This document shows positions 22,422 to 31,273 of a DNA stretch of 64,000 nt, piece by piece (position 1 is the first letter of the stretch; each line of letters begins with the position of its first letter). Origin of the DNA: Massilia mucilaginosa (GTDB lineage Bacteria > Pseudomonadota > Gammaproteobacteria > Burkholderiales > Burkholderiaceae_D); NCBI RefSeq assembly GCF_011682145.1, contig NZ_WHJH01000001.1, forward strand, positions 434,001-498,000. The letters are read 5' to 3'. A program made the translations under genes and the position numbers. The notes beneath the pieces were generated by a model. The model searched no databases. It saw only the letters and a list, made by a program, of their open reading frames with translations, and was not told the origin of the DNA.

Positions 22422-23431
22422 TTAACGCCTTCCTTGCGCGACATTCCGGCCAGCATCAGCTTGGCTGCGGACAATACGATAAAAGTAATGATAAACAAGA
22501 TCAGCGCCAGCGCCAGCAGGGACGAGGTGTGCAGCGGCTGCTCGGCTTCGGCGAACTGGTTGGCCAGGATCGAGGCGATACTGTTACCAGCCGAGAAGAT
22601 CGACCAGGACAGGTTGTTGGCGTTACCGATCACAAAGGTCACCGCCATGGTCTCGCCGAGGGCGCGGCCGAGGCCCAGCATGACGCCGCCGACCACGCCG
22701 GTCTTGGTGTAAGGCAGCACGATCTTGCGCACGACTTCCCATTTGGTGCAGCCGAGGCCGTAAGCCGACTCTTTCAGCACGGCCGGGACGATTTCAAAGA
22801 CGTCGCGGATGACCGAGGCGATGAACGGGATGATCATGATTGCCAGCACCAGGCCGGCGGCCAGGATCGAAAAGCCCATCATCGGGCCGCTGAACAGCTT
22901 GCCGATGATCGGCAGCTGGCCGAGCGTGGCTTTCAGGAAAGGTTGGACATACTCCGAAAACAGCGGCACCAGCACGAACGCGCCCCACATGCCGTAAATG
23001 ATCGAAGGAATGCCAGCCAGCAGTTCGACGGCGGTGCCCAGTGGGCGGCGCAGCCAGACCGGGCAAATTTCGGTAAGGAACAGTGCAATGCCGAAGCTGA
23101 CCGGAAACGCGATCAGCAAGGCGATAATCGAGGTGGCCAGGGTGCCCACGATGGGGATCAGCGCGCCGAATTTCTGGTTGCCCGGATCCCACTCGGCGCT
23201 GGCGACGAAGCCGAGCCCGAATTCCTTGAATGCCGGCGCCGCGCCGATGATCAGCGACACGATGATGCCGACCAGGACCAGCAGGACCGATGCCGCGAAC
23301 AGCAAGGTCACTTTGTGAAAGAAAAAATCCTGCATGCGCTGCTTGCGCATCGTGGAAAGCAGTGCGGCATGCTCGAGGTCAAGCGCTGCGCTCTTGCGTC
23401 CGGCCATTGCGATAGTTGGGTTTGCGCTCAT
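22418..23431 (-). CDS. pstC: Phosphate ABC transporter permease PstC
   Basis: The second permease, about 337 residues. It has a long cytoplasmic N-terminus before the first helix ([21 protein letters not shown]), about six helices, and the EAA loop [23 protein letters not shown] used ATG 23431 ([11 protein letters not shown]). A GTG at 23455 would add eight residues; neither has a strong ribosome site, so the start is uncertain by 24 bp. It follows pstS by 87 bp. Confidence 0.95.
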   Translation of the reverse strand: MSANPTIAMAGRKSAALDLEHAALLSTMRKQRMQDFFFHKVTLLFAASVLLVLVGIIVSLIIGAAPAFKEFGLGFVASAEWDPGNQKFGALIPIVGTLATSIIALLIAFPVSFGIALFLTEICPVWLRRPLGTAVELLAGIPSIIYGMWGAFVLVPLFSEYVQPFLKATLGQLPIIGKLFSGPMMGFSILAAGLVLAIMIIPFIASVIRDVFEIVPAVLKESAYGLGCTKWEVVRKIVLPYTKTGVVGGVMLGLGRALGETMAVTFVIGNANNLSWSIFSAGNSIASILANQFAEAEQPLHTSSLLALALILFIITFIVLSAAKLMLAGMSRKEGVK

Positions 23432-23518
23432 TGATTGACTTCGCCAGGTGTCCACATGATGTTCATAGCTGCAAAAAAGCAGGCGGGCCGCACACGCGGC
23501 CCTGCCCGCCCGTTGTTA

Positions 23519-24559
23519 TTACCAGATGCCCTTGCCGGCAGCATCTTTCAGATTGGCTTTCCAGGAATCGCTGACCAGCTTGGTGACGCTGTCCGGCAGC
23601 GGCACGTAGTCCAGTTCGACAGCGGCGGCGTCGCCATTCTTGAACGACCAGTCGAAGAACTTGATGACTTCCTTGCCCTTGGCGGCATCCGCCTGGCTCT
23701 TGTGCATCAGGATGTACGACACGCCGGTGATCGGCCAGCTGTTCTTGCCTGGCTGGTCGGTCAGGACCACGCCGAAACCTGGCGCCTTGACCCAGTCGGC
23801 CGAGGCGGCGGCTGCCTTGAAGTTGTCGTCGTCAGGCTGCAGGAACACGCCGTCCTTGTTCTTGAGCTGGGTGTGTGCGATCTTGTTTTTCTTGGCGAAC
23901 GCCCACTCGACGTAGCCAACCGCACCTTTGACGCGCTGCACGGTCGAGGCGACGCCGTCGTTGCCCTTGCCGCCCACGCCAACCGCCCATTTCACCGATG
24001 CATCGGCACCGACTTTGGTCTTGAATTCAGGCGAGACTTTCGACAGGTAGTCGGTGAACAGGAAGGTGGTACCCGAGCCGTCGGCGCGGTGCACGACGGT
24101 GATGTCGTCGGCCGGCAGCTTGACGCCCGGGTTCAGGGCGGCGATTTCAGGTGCATTCCACTTGGTGATCTTGCCCAGGTAGATGTCGGCGATGACCGGA
24201 CCGGTCAGTTTCATCGCGCCGGGAGCGATACCGTCCAGGTTGACGATGGTGACCACGCCGCCCATGATGGCCGGGAACTGCATCAGGCCTGCCGCGTCGA
24301 GTTCTTCGACTGGCAGCGGTTTGTCGGACGCGCCGAAGTCGACGGTTTTTGCTTTGATCTGTTTGATGCCGGCACCGGAGCCGACCGATTGATAGTTCAT
24401 GCCATTGCCGGTTGCCTTCTTGTACGACTCCGCCCATTTAGCATACACAGGGTAAGGAAAGGTCGCACCCGCGCCGGTCATGTCCGCAGCCATGGAGTTT
24501 GCCGCCGCCAGGGCGCCAACGCCAACAATGATGGAAGCCAACAACTGTTTCATTCGCAT
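23519..24559 (-). CDS. pstS: Phosphate-binding periplasmic protein PstS
   Basis: High-affinity phosphate receptor, 346 residues from MRMKQLLAS. The signal peptide ends at NSMAA-DMTGAGATFPYPVY. Phosphate-contact segments are ATFPYPVY, GSGAGIKQ, DFGASDKPL and HRADGSGTTFLFTDYL. I chose ATG 24559 because AAGGA lies six to seven bases upstream; a start at 24583 lacks one. It is the first gene of pstSCAB-phoU-phoB-phoR and has a near-perfect Pho box 56 bp upstream. Confidence 0.97.
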   Translation of the reverse strand: MRMKQLLASIIVGVGALAAANSMAADMTGAGATFPYPVYAKWAESYKKATGNGMNYQSVGSGAGIKQIKAKTVDFGASDKPLPVEELDAAGLMQFPAIMGGVVTIVNLDGIAPGAMKLTGPVIADIYLGKITKWNAPEIAALNPGVKLPADDITVVHRADGSGTTFLFTDYLSKVSPEFKTKVGADASVKWAVGVGGKGNDGVASTVQRVKGAVGYVEWAFAKKNKIAHTQLKNKDGVFLQPDDDNFKAAAASADWVKAPGFGVVLTDQPGKNSWPITGVSYILMHKSQADAAKGKEVIKFFDWSFKNGDAAAVELDYVPLPDSVTKLVSDSWKANLKDAAGKGIW

Positions 24560-24598
24560 ATCAAGTCCTTGTGGGTTATACAACGTGGAATGCTGCGC

Positions 24599-24632
24599 AG
24601 TCTACCGCGCGAATATGACACGTTTATGACAT
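24599..24632 (-). promoter_or_regulatory. Pho box and -10 element for pstS
   Basis: Minus strand 24632-24615 reads ATGTCAT-AAAC-GTGTCAT: two TGTCAT repeats in the 7-4-7 spacing of PhoB boxes. Ten bases further is TAGACT (24604-24599), a plausible -10, matching the PhoB-activated class that lacks a -35. It lies 56 bp upstream of pstS. Confidence 0.88.
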
Positions 24633-24725
24633 GACGGAAATCCTTGTAAGAATCCGTTTTCTCCCTGCATGATACGCTTGTATTTCGCCTGCATGGCGGC
24701 AGTCCGTGTCACACAACGACAGCGT

Positions 24726-24759
24726 GTGTCACCGACTTGTCATATTTATTTATTACACT
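24726..24759 (+). promoter_or_regulatory. Pho box and -10 element for ppk
   Basis: Plus strand 24726-24743 reads GTGTCAC-CGAC-TTGTCAT in 7-4-7 spacing, followed after ten bases by TACACT (24754-24759) as the -10. A further GTGTCAC half-site lies at 24706-24712. The spacing equals that of the pstS box, so ppk and sixA are predicted members of the Pho regulon. Confidence 0.85.
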
Positions 24760-24800
24760 GGCGGCGTTTAATATTATCTATCTGACTAGTTAAAGCCCTA

Positions 24801-26906
24801 ATGAAAACTGCATCGAGCACGGATCCGACGCGCGCCAACATCTTCCTGGACCGGGAGTTGTCGCAATTGACGTTTAACCGCCGTGTGCTGGCCCAGGCGG
24901 AAGATACTTCCCTGCCCCTGCTGGAACGGCTGCGCTACCTGTGTATTGTCAGTAACAACCTGGACGAATTCTTCGAAGTGCGCGTGGCCAGCCTGCTGGC
25001 CCAGGGCAACCTGGCGGAAAATCCCGCGCTGGCGGCCAATCTGGCCCGCATCAGTAATGAATGTCACAATCTGGTGAAGGACCAGTACGCGGTACTCAAT
25101 ACCGAAGTGCTGCCGGAACTGAAAAAGAAAGGCGTGCACCTGGTGCGCCACACCGACCGCAACGAGGCGCAGCGCGCCTGGGTCAAGGAGTATTTCGAGC
25201 GCGAAGTGCGCCCCCTGCTCACCCCGATCGGGCTCGATCCGGCCCATCCGTTTCCGCAGGTCGTCAACAAGAGTCTCAATTTCATCATCTCGCTGACCGG
25301 CAAGGACGCCTTCGGGCGCGGCACCGGCATCGCCATCGTCAAGGCGCCGCGCGTGCTGCCGCGCGTGATCCGCCTGCCCGACGAACTGTCGACCAACGGC
25401 GGCATTTCCTTCTGCCTGCTGTCTTCGATCATCCACTCGCATATAGAAGACTTGTTCACCGGGCGCGAAGTGATTGCCTATTCCCAGTTCCGGGTGACCC
25501 GCGACAGCGACCTGTGGGTCGACGAGGAAGAAGTCAAGAACCTGCGCCAGGCGCTCAAGGGCGAGTTGCAGGGCCGCCAGTTCGGCACCTCGGTGCGGCT
25601 GGAAGTGGCCAAGAATTGCGCGCCGGAATTATCCGAATTCCTGCTCGAACAGTTCGGGCTCGACAAGAGCCGCCTGTACGCGGTCGACGGCCCCGTCAAC
25701 CTGGTGCGCCTGGCCGAGCTGATCGACCACGTCAAGCAGCCCAGCCTGCGCTTCGAGCCGTTTGTGCCGGGCATGCCGCAAAAGACCGCGCACCACGATA
25801 TTTTCGAGCAGCTGAAAAAGCACGACATTTTGCTGCACCACCCGTTCCAGTCGTTCCAGACCGTGGTCGACTTCATCCAGGTGGCCGCGCACGATCCGTC
25901 GGTGGTGGCGATCAAGCAGACCATCTACCGCACCGGCATGCACTCGGACCTGATGGAAGCGCTGATGGCCGCCGCCCGGGCCGGCAAGGAAGTCACCGTC
26001 ATCCTGGAGCTGATGGCGCGCTTCGACGAGGAAGCCAACATCAACTGGGCCGACAAGCTCGAACAAGCCGGCGCCCAGGTGGTGTACGGCGTGGTCGGCC
26101 TGAAAACCCACGCCAAGGTGGCGCTGGTGATCCGGCGCGAGGATGCGGACGCCGAGGGCAACCCGGGCGGCCTGCGTTTCTACGCCCACCTCGGCACCGG
26201 CAACTACCACCTCACCACCACCCGCCTGTACACCGACTTCGGCCTCTTGACCGCGCACCCCGAGATGGCGCAGGAAGTGAACGAAGTGTTCATCCACCTG
26301 ACCAGCCTGACCAAGCCGCACAAGCTGACCCATTTGTGGCTGGCGCCGTTCGCGCTGCAGAGCGAAATCATCAAGGCGATCCGCAACGAAGCGAAGATCG
26401 CCCGTGCCGGCCGGCCGGGACGGATCATCGTCAAGATCAACGCGCTGGTGGACGAATCGGTGATCCGCGCGCTGTACGCGGCCTCGCACGACGGCGTGAA
26501 GATCGACCTGATCGTGCGCGGCGCCTGCACCCTGAAACCTGGCGTGCCGGGGCTGTCGGAAAATATCAAGGTGCGTTCGATCATCGGGCGCTTCCTGGAA
26601 CACAGCCGGATTTACTATTTCCGCAACGACCTGGCGCACGATGTGTACCTGGCCAGCGCCGACTGGATGAGCCGCAACCTGTTCCGCCGCATCGAAGTGG
26701 CCTTCCCGATCCTGGACAAGGCGCTGAAACGGCGCGTGATCACGGAAGGATTGAACCCCTACCTGAAAGATAACTCGAACGCATGGGAGCTCGACCCGAG
26801 CGGGCATTACCAGCGCCGCAAGGTGCGCGGCAAGCAGCTGGAGTTTTCGGCGCAGCGTCATTTGATGGAGTTATTAGGCACGCACCCGGTCGATACTGGA
26901 GAGTGA
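24801..26906 (+). CDS. ppk: Polyphosphate kinase 1
   Basis: Reversibly polymerises ATP gamma-phosphate into polyphosphate. The 701-residue protein has the four-domain PPK1 plan: an N-domain beginning FLDRELSQLTFNRRVLAQA with LDEFFEVRVA, a middle H-domain, and two C-terminal phospholipase-D-like domains. The catalytic, transiently phosphorylated His is in VGLKTHAKVALVIRRE, and the second conserved His follows in HLGTGNYHL. It is divergent from pstS with its own Pho box. sixA follows by 12 bp. Confidence 0.98.
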   Translation: MKTASSTDPTRANIFLDRELSQLTFNRRVLAQAEDTSLPLLERLRYLCIVSNNLDEFFEVRVASLLAQGNLAENPALAANLARISNECHNLVKDQYAVLNTEVLPELKKKGVHLVRHTDRNEAQRAWVKEYFEREVRPLLTPIGLDPAHPFPQVVNKSLNFIISLTGKDAFGRGTGIAIVKAPRVLPRVIRLPDELSTNGGISFCLLSSIIHSHIEDLFTGREVIAYSQFRVTRDSDLWVDEEEVKNLRQALKGELQGRQFGTSVRLEVAKNCAPELSEFLLEQFGLDKSRLYAVDGPVNLVRLAELIDHVKQPSLRFEPFVPGMPQKTAHHDIFEQLKKHDILLHHPFQSFQTVVDFIQVAAHDPSVVAIKQTIYRTGMHSDLMEALMAAARAGKEVTVILELMARFDEEANINWADKLEQAGAQVVYGVVGLKTHAKVALVIRREDADAEGNPGGLRFYAHLGTGNYHLTTTRLYTDFGLLTAHPEMAQEVNEVFIHLTSLTKPHKLTHLWLAPFALQSEIIKAIRNEAKIARAGRPGRIIVKINALVDESVIRALYAASHDGVKIDLIVRGACTLKPGVPGLSENIKVRSIIGRFLEHSRIYYFRNDLAHDVYLASADWMSRNLFRRIEVAFPILDKALKRRVITEGLNPYLKDNSNAWELDPSGHYQRRKVRGKQLEFSAQRHLMELLGTHPVDTGE

Positions 26907-26918
26907 CAGGAGAACAGC

Positions 26919-27386
26919 ATGGATCTGATTTTATGGCGGCACGCCGAGGCGCACGACGCCGACCCGGGCCAGGACGACATGGAGCGCGCGCTCACGCCCA
27001 AAGGCCAGAAGCAGGCGCGCCGCATGGCCGACTGGCTCACTTCGCAGCTGCCCGACAGCACCCGCGTCCTGGTCAGCCCGGCGCTGCGCACTTTGCAGAC
27101 GGTGGAACCGCTCAAGCGCAAGTTCAAGATCGTGCACGAACTGGCGCCGGGCGCCGATCCGGAAGATATCCTGATGGCGGCCAACTGGCCGAACGGACGC
27201 GAGCCAGTGCTGGTGGTCGGGCACCAGCCGACCCTGGGCCAGGTGGCGGCGCTGCTGCTGTCGGGGCATCCGCAGGACTGGCAGATCAAGAAGGCCAACG
27301 CCTGGTGGCTGGTGCAGCGCGAGGCGCTCGATCCTTACAGCCTGTATTTGAAAGGCGTGATGGCGCCCGATCTGATTGTTAAATAA
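26919..27386 (+). CDS. sixA: Phosphohistidine phosphatase SixA
   Basis: A 155-residue histidine phosphatase with the catalytic RHA motif at the very N-terminus (MDLILWRHAEA, His8), SPALRTLQT after it and the second His in VVGHQPTLG. SixA removes phosphate from histidines of phosphorelay or nitrogen-PTS proteins. It directly follows ppk and probably shares its Pho-controlled transcript. The ppk-sixA pairing recurs in proteobacteria and hints at a role tied to phosphorylated His turnover under phosphate stress, which is inference. Confidence 0.93.
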   Translation: MDLILWRHAEAHDADPGQDDMERALTPKGQKQARRMADWLTSQLPDSTRVLVSPALRTLQTVEPLKRKFKIVHELAPGADPEDILMAANWPNGREPVLVVGHQPTLGQVAALLLSGHPQDWQIKKANAWWLVQREALDPYSLYLKGVMAPDLIVK

Positions 27387-27470
27387 GTCGCTCGCCGGCC
27401 TTGAATTGTTGCATCCACCTGCTAAAGTTTAGGTGTATCAACTAAGGGAGGCATCGCTCAACGGCGGTTC

Positions 27471-27593
27471 ATGATCATGTTCAGCATGCTCGTCATTGCC
27501 ATGTTTGGAGGCATGGTTGGGTTGGTGCTGTATGAACTGGTGGAAGAGGTTCACGGCAGCAAGCTCGACCTGCAAGATCGCTATCACGAATAG
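27471..27593 (+). CDS. Small single-pass membrane protein, 40 residues
   Basis: A short frame encoding a hydrophobic N-terminal helix (MIMFSMLVIAMFGGMVGLVL) and a charged tail (YELVEEVHGSKLDLQDRYHE). It lies 84 bp after sixA on the same strand and just before a strong terminator, so it may be the last gene of the ppk-sixA transcript. The start is uncertain: a GGAGG at 27447-27451 is too far from ATG 27471. The frame extends upstream without a canonical start codon at the right spacing. The coding call rests on the clean helix-plus-tail composition. Confidence 0.5.
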   Translation: MIMFSMLVIAMFGGMVGLVLYELVEEVHGSKLDLQDRYHE

Positions 27594-27616
27594 CACCGGG
27601 CCTGATACAGGCCGAT

Positions 27617-27660
27617 AAAAAGCGGCAAGGCCCAATGGGCGCTTGCCGCTTTTGTGTTTT
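27617..27660 (+). terminator. Strong terminator after the ppk-sixA transcript
   Basis: A stem of AAAAGCGGCAAG paired with CTTGCCGCTTTT (27617-27628 with 27642-27653) extended inward by GCCC/GGGC is followed by TGTGTTTTT. A-rich sequence on the left means it can also work on the minus strand. Confidence 0.85.
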
Positions 27661-27693
27661 TCGTTCGCCTTGCCCCTCGGCGCTCGCCTTCCA

Positions 27694-27737
27694 ACCGTCT
27701 CCCCCGCGCCAAGGCGGCCCTCGGCGGGGGAGACGGT
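27694..27737. repeat. Palindromic intergenic element, long form
   Basis: A perfect 14-bp inverted repeat (27694-27707 with 27724-27737; arm ACCGTCTCCCCCGC) encloses a 16-nt centre with AAGGCGGCC. It lies 13 bp downstream of the potF-like stop codon. Reverse-complemented, its layout matches the element at 19215-19257. Confidence 0.75.
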
Positions 27738-27750
27738 GGTAGTGTGGGTA

Positions 27751-28890
27751 TTACCGTCCGGTCTTGAACTTGGTGAAGGTGCGCGTCATCACCCGGCGAA
27801 TATCCTGCGGCACCGCTTCCGGCGGGATCATCTTCTTCAAATCCTCTTCCGGCAGGAACACGCTCTTGTTCTCCGCCACATCCTTGCGCACGAACTTCAT
27901 GCCGGCCTTGTTCGGATTGGCAAAGAACACCTTGTTGGTCAGGCTGGCCTGCACTTCCGGACGCAAAATATAGTTAATCCACAAATGCGCATTGTTCGGA
28001 TGCGGCGCGTCGGCCGGAATGGCCATGGTATCGAATACCAGCGGCGCGCCGTTTTTCGGCACCAGGGCCTCGATCTTGACGCCCTTCTTGGCATCGATCG
28101 CGCGCTGGCGCGCGATATTGATATCCCCGGCCCAGCCGAACACCACGCAAATGGCGCCATTGGCCATGTCGTTGATATACCCGGAAGAACTGAACAGGGT
28201 CACGCTCGGGCGCACCGCCTGCAGCATCTTGCCCGCCTCGGCGTAATCGGCCGCGTTCTTCGAATACGCCGGCTTGCCCATGTAATGCAGCGCCGCCGGG
28301 AACACCTCGGACGGCGAATCGAGGAACGACACGCCGCACGACTTGAGCTTGGACGTGTACACGGGATTGAAAATCAGTTCCCACACATTGGCCGGCAGGG
28401 GCGTCGCGCCCAGCGCGGCCTTGACCTTGTCGACATTGATGCCGACCGTGGTGTAACCCCACATCCAGTCCACCAGATGGTCGTTGTTCGGGTCCAGCGT
28501 GGCCAGCTTGGCCTGGATGGCCGGATCGAGGTTGGCCAGGTTGGGCAGCTTGGATTTATCGAGTTTGCGCAGCAGTTTGGCGTCGATCTGCTGGCGTGCC
28601 CACGGCGCGGTCGGCACCACGATGTCGTAGCCCGATTTACCGGCCACCAGCTTGGCGTTCAGGACTTCGTTACTGTCGAAGACATCGTAACGCACCGTGA
28701 TGCCGGTCTCTTTGGTGAAGTTCTTGATCGTGTCGTCGGCGATGTAGTCGGACCAGTTATAGATGTTGAGGATTTTTTCCTCGGGCTGCTGGGCCTGGGC
28801 CGGAACGCCCGACCAGAGAACCGCCGCCAGCGCGGCCAGGCCCAGGCCGAGCCGCCGTTTCGCGTGCATGTGCCGATTGACTGCCACCAT
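27751..28890 (-). CDS. Putrescine/polyamine-type periplasmic binding protein (PotF/SpuD-like)
   Basis: A 379-residue type II solute-binding protein. ATG 28890 is chosen because GGAGG lies five bases upstream; an ATG at 28869 is weaker. After a signal peptide ending PAQAQ, the mature protein begins with the family hallmark ILNIYNWSDYIADDTI and continues with YDVFDSNEVLNAKL, WMWGYTTVGINVDKV and VFGWAGDINIARQRA. Ligand is probably putrescine or spermidine by family. No permease or ATPase genes adjoin it, so it either serves a transporter encoded elsewhere or works alone. A PuuA-like enzyme lies 14 kb away. Confidence 0.9.
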   Translation of the reverse strand: MVAVNRHMHAKRRLGLGLAALAAVLWSGVPAQAQQPEEKILNIYNWSDYIADDTIKNFTKETGITVRYDVFDSNEVLNAKLVAGKSGYDIVVPTAPWARQQIDAKLLRKLDKSKLPNLANLDPAIQAKLATLDPNNDHLVDWMWGYTTVGINVDKVKAALGATPLPANVWELIFNPVYTSKLKSCGVSFLDSPSEVFPAALHYMGKPAYSKNAADYAEAGKMLQAVRPSVTLFSSSGYINDMANGAICVVFGWAGDINIARQRAIDAKKGVKIEALVPKNGAPLVFDTMAIPADAPHPNNAHLWINYILRPEVQASLTNKVFFANPNKAGMKFVRKDVAENKSVFLPEEDLKKMIPPEAVPQDIRRVMTRTFTKFKTGR

Positions 28891-29079
28891 TGATGCCTCC
28901 GAATATAGATATATACAAGATTAAGCCCCGCGCGGGGGGCGTCCCGGAATGATCCGGCATTGCGGCCCGGTTGGCAAGCGCCGCCGCGCTGCCGCCTTGC
29001 ACGGGAGCGCATAGCTATCTACAATTGGTCCTCTTGCGGTATCCTTTCCACTTTACCCCTTCCTTGACGGCTCCAGACG

Positions 29080-29778
29080 ATGAAAACAACCCCCGCGGCG
29101 CCAGACGCGAGCACGCCGGAACCACGCATGTACCGGGTCGTGGCCGACAGCATCGTGCAATTGATCGCCACTGAGCGCATGCAGCCCGGCCAGCGCCTGC
29201 CGGCCGAGCGCGAGCTGTCGGCGCGCTTGGGCGTGAGCCGCGCCTCGCTGCGCGAAGCGCTGATCGCCTTGGAACTGGGCGGCGTGGTCGAGGTGCGCAG
29301 CGGCTCGGGCGTGTACGTCAGCGCGCAGGCGCCCGGCGCCAGCCCGGCCCCCGAAGTCGGCCCCGGTCCGTTCGAGGTGCTGGCCGCGCGCCGCATGATC
29401 GAAACCGAGGTGGCCGGCCTGGCCGCCAGGAATGCCACCGATTCGGCCATCGACGCCATCCTCACCGCCGTGCTGGAAATGGAGCGCGACCACGAAGACC
29501 GCGCCAGCAACGAGCAGGCCGACCGCAATTTCCATCTGGCGCTGGCGCGCGCGACCGGCAACACGGCGCTGGTCGGCGCCATCGACTACCTGTGGAACCA
29601 GCGCGGCACCTTGTGGCACAAACTCAAGGAGCACTTCCAGACCGAGGAACTGCGCAAGCAGACCTTGATCGATCACCGCAATATCCTGGCGGCGATCGCC
29701 GCGCACGACGTGGCCGGCGCGCGCCAGGCCATGCGCGCGCATCTCGAACGCGTGACGCGCACCTTCTCGCGTGCGTAA
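29080..29778 (+). CDS. GntR-family transcriptional regulator, FadR/FCD subfamily
   Basis: A 232-residue regulator. The winged helix at about 18-85 (LPAERELSARLGVSRASLREALIALELGGVVEVRSGSGVYV) is followed by an all-helical FCD effector domain with the metal or ligand residues in RRMIETEVAGLAAR, DRNFHLALARATGN and DHRNILAAIAAHD. FCD regulators usually sense sugar acids or other carboxylates. It lies beside two pectate lyases, and its last codons overlap the start of a pseudopilin gene. Five FadR-like palindromes occur at 32805-32860 and 40837-40869, which suggests that it controls pectin breakdown and secretion. A half-site TTGGTC lies at 29025-29030, 50 bp upstream of the start. Confidence 0.92.
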   Translation: MKTTPAAPDASTPEPRMYRVVADSIVQLIATERMQPGQRLPAERELSARLGVSRASLREALIALELGGVVEVRSGSGVYVSAQAPGASPAPEVGPGPFEVLAARRMIETEVAGLAARNATDSAIDAILTAVLEMERDHEDRASNEQADRNFHLALARATGNTALVGAIDYLWNQRGTLWHKLKEHFQTEELRKQTLIDHRNILAAIAAHDVAGARQAMRAHLERVTRTFSRA

Positions 29779-30286
29779 GCAAGCCATGGCGCCGCGCGCG
29801 GGCGGCTTCACCTACGTCGGGCTGATGGCGATGATCGCCGTGATCGGGGTGGCGACGGCGGCCACCGTCTCGGTGGGCGATCTGGCGCGCCGGCGCGACG
29901 CCGAAACCGAGCTTCTGTTCGTCGGCAAGCAGTACATCCGCGCGTTTCTCGAATACGAACTCAATACGCCGGAAGGCCATGCCAGCCATGCCCCGGCGCG
30001 CCTGGAAGACCTGCTGCGGGACCCGCGCCAGCCGGGCATGAAGCGTTACCTGCGCCAGCTTTATCCCGACCCGATCACCGGCAAGGCCGACTGGCAGCTG
30101 GTGCGCGCGCCGGGCGGCGGCGTGATGGGCGTGCGCAGCGCCTCGTGCGCGCAGACCATCCGGCGCAGCTTCACCGACGGCGATTTCATGTATCTGGATG
30201 GGCAAAAGCGCTACTGCGACTGGCAGTTCGCGTATGTGATGGCGTGCGGGGGCAACTGCAAGGACACCTTGCGCCCCGAGGACTGA
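29771..30286 (+). CDS. Type II secretion pseudopilin-like protein
   Basis: A 171-residue protein with a short basic leader ending AGG, cut before FTYVGLMAMIAVIGVATAATVSVG, a class III prepilin signal in which Phe+1 and a hydrophobic helix follow Gly. It lacks Glu at mature position 5 (Val-Gly instead), unlike major pseudopilins. The globular part has RRRDAETELLFVGKQYIRAF and YPDPITGKADWQLV. The start is GTG 29771, overlapping the regulator stop (GTGCGTAA), or ATG 29786, giving leader MAPRAGG. Coupling to the FadR-type gene and similarity to secretion pseudopilins tie it to the secretion cluster 3 kb away. Confidence 0.82.
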   Translation: MRKQAMAPRAGGFTYVGLMAMIAVIGVATAATVSVGDLARRRDAETELLFVGKQYIRAFLEYELNTPEGHASHAPARLEDLLRDPRQPGMKRYLRQLYPDPITGKADWQLVRAPGGGVMGVRSASCAQTIRRSFTDGDFMYLDGQKRYCDWQFAYVMACGGNCKDTLRPED

Positions 30287-30296
30287 CCCTTCGAAC

Positions 30297-30337
30297 GAAA
30301 AAAAACCACGCGACAAGGGATCACCTGTTCGCGTGGT
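30297..30337 (-). terminator. Terminator for the pectate lyase transcript
   Basis: A perfect 9-bp stem ACCACGCGA / TCGCGTGGT (30305-30313 with 30329-30337). On the minus strand it is followed by a run of eight T residues. It sits between the convergent pseudopilin and PL3 genes. Confidence 0.85.
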
Positions 30338-30385
30338 CAAACCGGCTACATAGGCCGTCTTCTCACCTGAAACCTGTTTAGCGCA

Positions 30386-31198
30386 TTATTTGAAAACGCA
30401 GGCACGCGCGATGTTGCCGGCGTTGGTGTCCTTGTTAGGCTCATTGCCTTTCGAGGTACCGATAAAGGTGGCGCAGCGCGCCGACGCCTTGTTCGACACG
30501 AAGTCGCTCATGGTCGCCACGTCGTAGGCCTTGGCCAGCGCCGGCAGTTTCGAGCCATCGAAGCTGCTGTTCACGCCCACGCCGGCACTGACGTTATAGA
30601 TCGTCACGCCGCTGATGGTGACGGTGCGTGCCGACTGGCTCGAGCAATTGCCGCACGAGCGATACAGCTTGCCGCCTTCTTCCGCGTAGAAGTTGGTGAT
30701 GACGATTTTGCTGTTTGCGCCGTTATTCTGGAACATTTTGTCGGCCGCTTTGTACGCTGCGCCTCCGCTGACGGTCATGGTGCCGGCGCCTTTGAGGGTG
30801 GCGGCATCTTCGCCCACATCGCCCCAGTACACGTTCTCGATCTTGCAGTTGCCGGCGCAATGCACGCCATCGGCGCCGCCGGCTGCCAGGTTGCGGCCGG
30901 TGCCCTTGGCCGGATCGCCCAGCACCACGTTCTTGAGGGTGGCGCCCACGCCCAGGTTGAAGTGCGGGATCTGGCTCTCGGACTGGCTGCCGTCCATCTT
31001 CTTGTTGTTACCGACCAGGCAAACCATCTTGCCGTATTTGACCAGGCCATCGAAGGTGGTGTTGGCCGGTACATCGGTCGTTGCCGTGACCAGCACCTTG
31101 GTGCACGACGGGACCGCGCGCTTGCCTGGGGCGGCAGATGCGCTGGTGGCGATACACAGTCCGATGACTGCGAAAAGAAGGGCATTGAAGCGTTTCAT
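30386..31198 (-). CDS. Secreted pectate lyase, family PL3
   Basis: A 270-residue enzyme with signal peptide [23 protein letters not shown]. It cleaves polygalacturonate by beta-elimination. PL3 hallmarks are the right-handed parallel beta-helix pattern with [31 protein letters not shown], then [31 protein letters not shown]. Several cysteines (CTK, CLV, CAGNC, CGNC) could form disulfides. AGGAG five bases before ATG 31198 fixes the start. It follows the PL1 lyase by 75 bp and ends at a strong terminator. Confidence 0.93.
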   Translation of the reverse strand: MKRFNALLFAVIGLCIATSASAAPGKRAVPSCTKVLVTATTDVPANTTFDGLVKYGKMVCLVGNNKKMDGSQSESQIPHFNLGVGATLKNVVLGDPAKGTGRNLAAGGADGVHCAGNCKIENVYWGDVGEDAATLKGAGTMTVSGGAAYKAADKMFQNNGANSKIVITNFYAEEGGKLYRSCGNCSSQSARTVTISGVTIYNVSAGVGVNSSFDGSKLPALAKAYDVATMSDFVSNKASARCATFIGTSKGNEPNKDTNAGNIARACVFK

Positions 31199-31226
31199 GG
31201 AGACTCCTGATGGGTGAATTGAGTGA

Positions 31227-31246
31227 CCATCCCCTCTTGGGGATGG
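31227..31246. other. Perfect hairpin between the two pectate lyase genes
   Basis: CCATCCCC (31227-31234) pairs with GGGGATGG (31239-31246) around a TCTT loop. With no T run it is unlikely to be a terminator. In the 75-bp spacer it could protect the upstream PL1 message from decay or set different PL1 and PL3 levels. Confidence 0.55.
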
Positions 31247-31273
31247 CGGGAACGACAGCGAAATGCGAACGAA

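Noticed and set aside
27438-27635. 65-residue minus-strand frame near the sixA terminator
   Set aside because: It reads through the terminator stem and has no ribosome site; the plus-strand small membrane frame is the better candidate.
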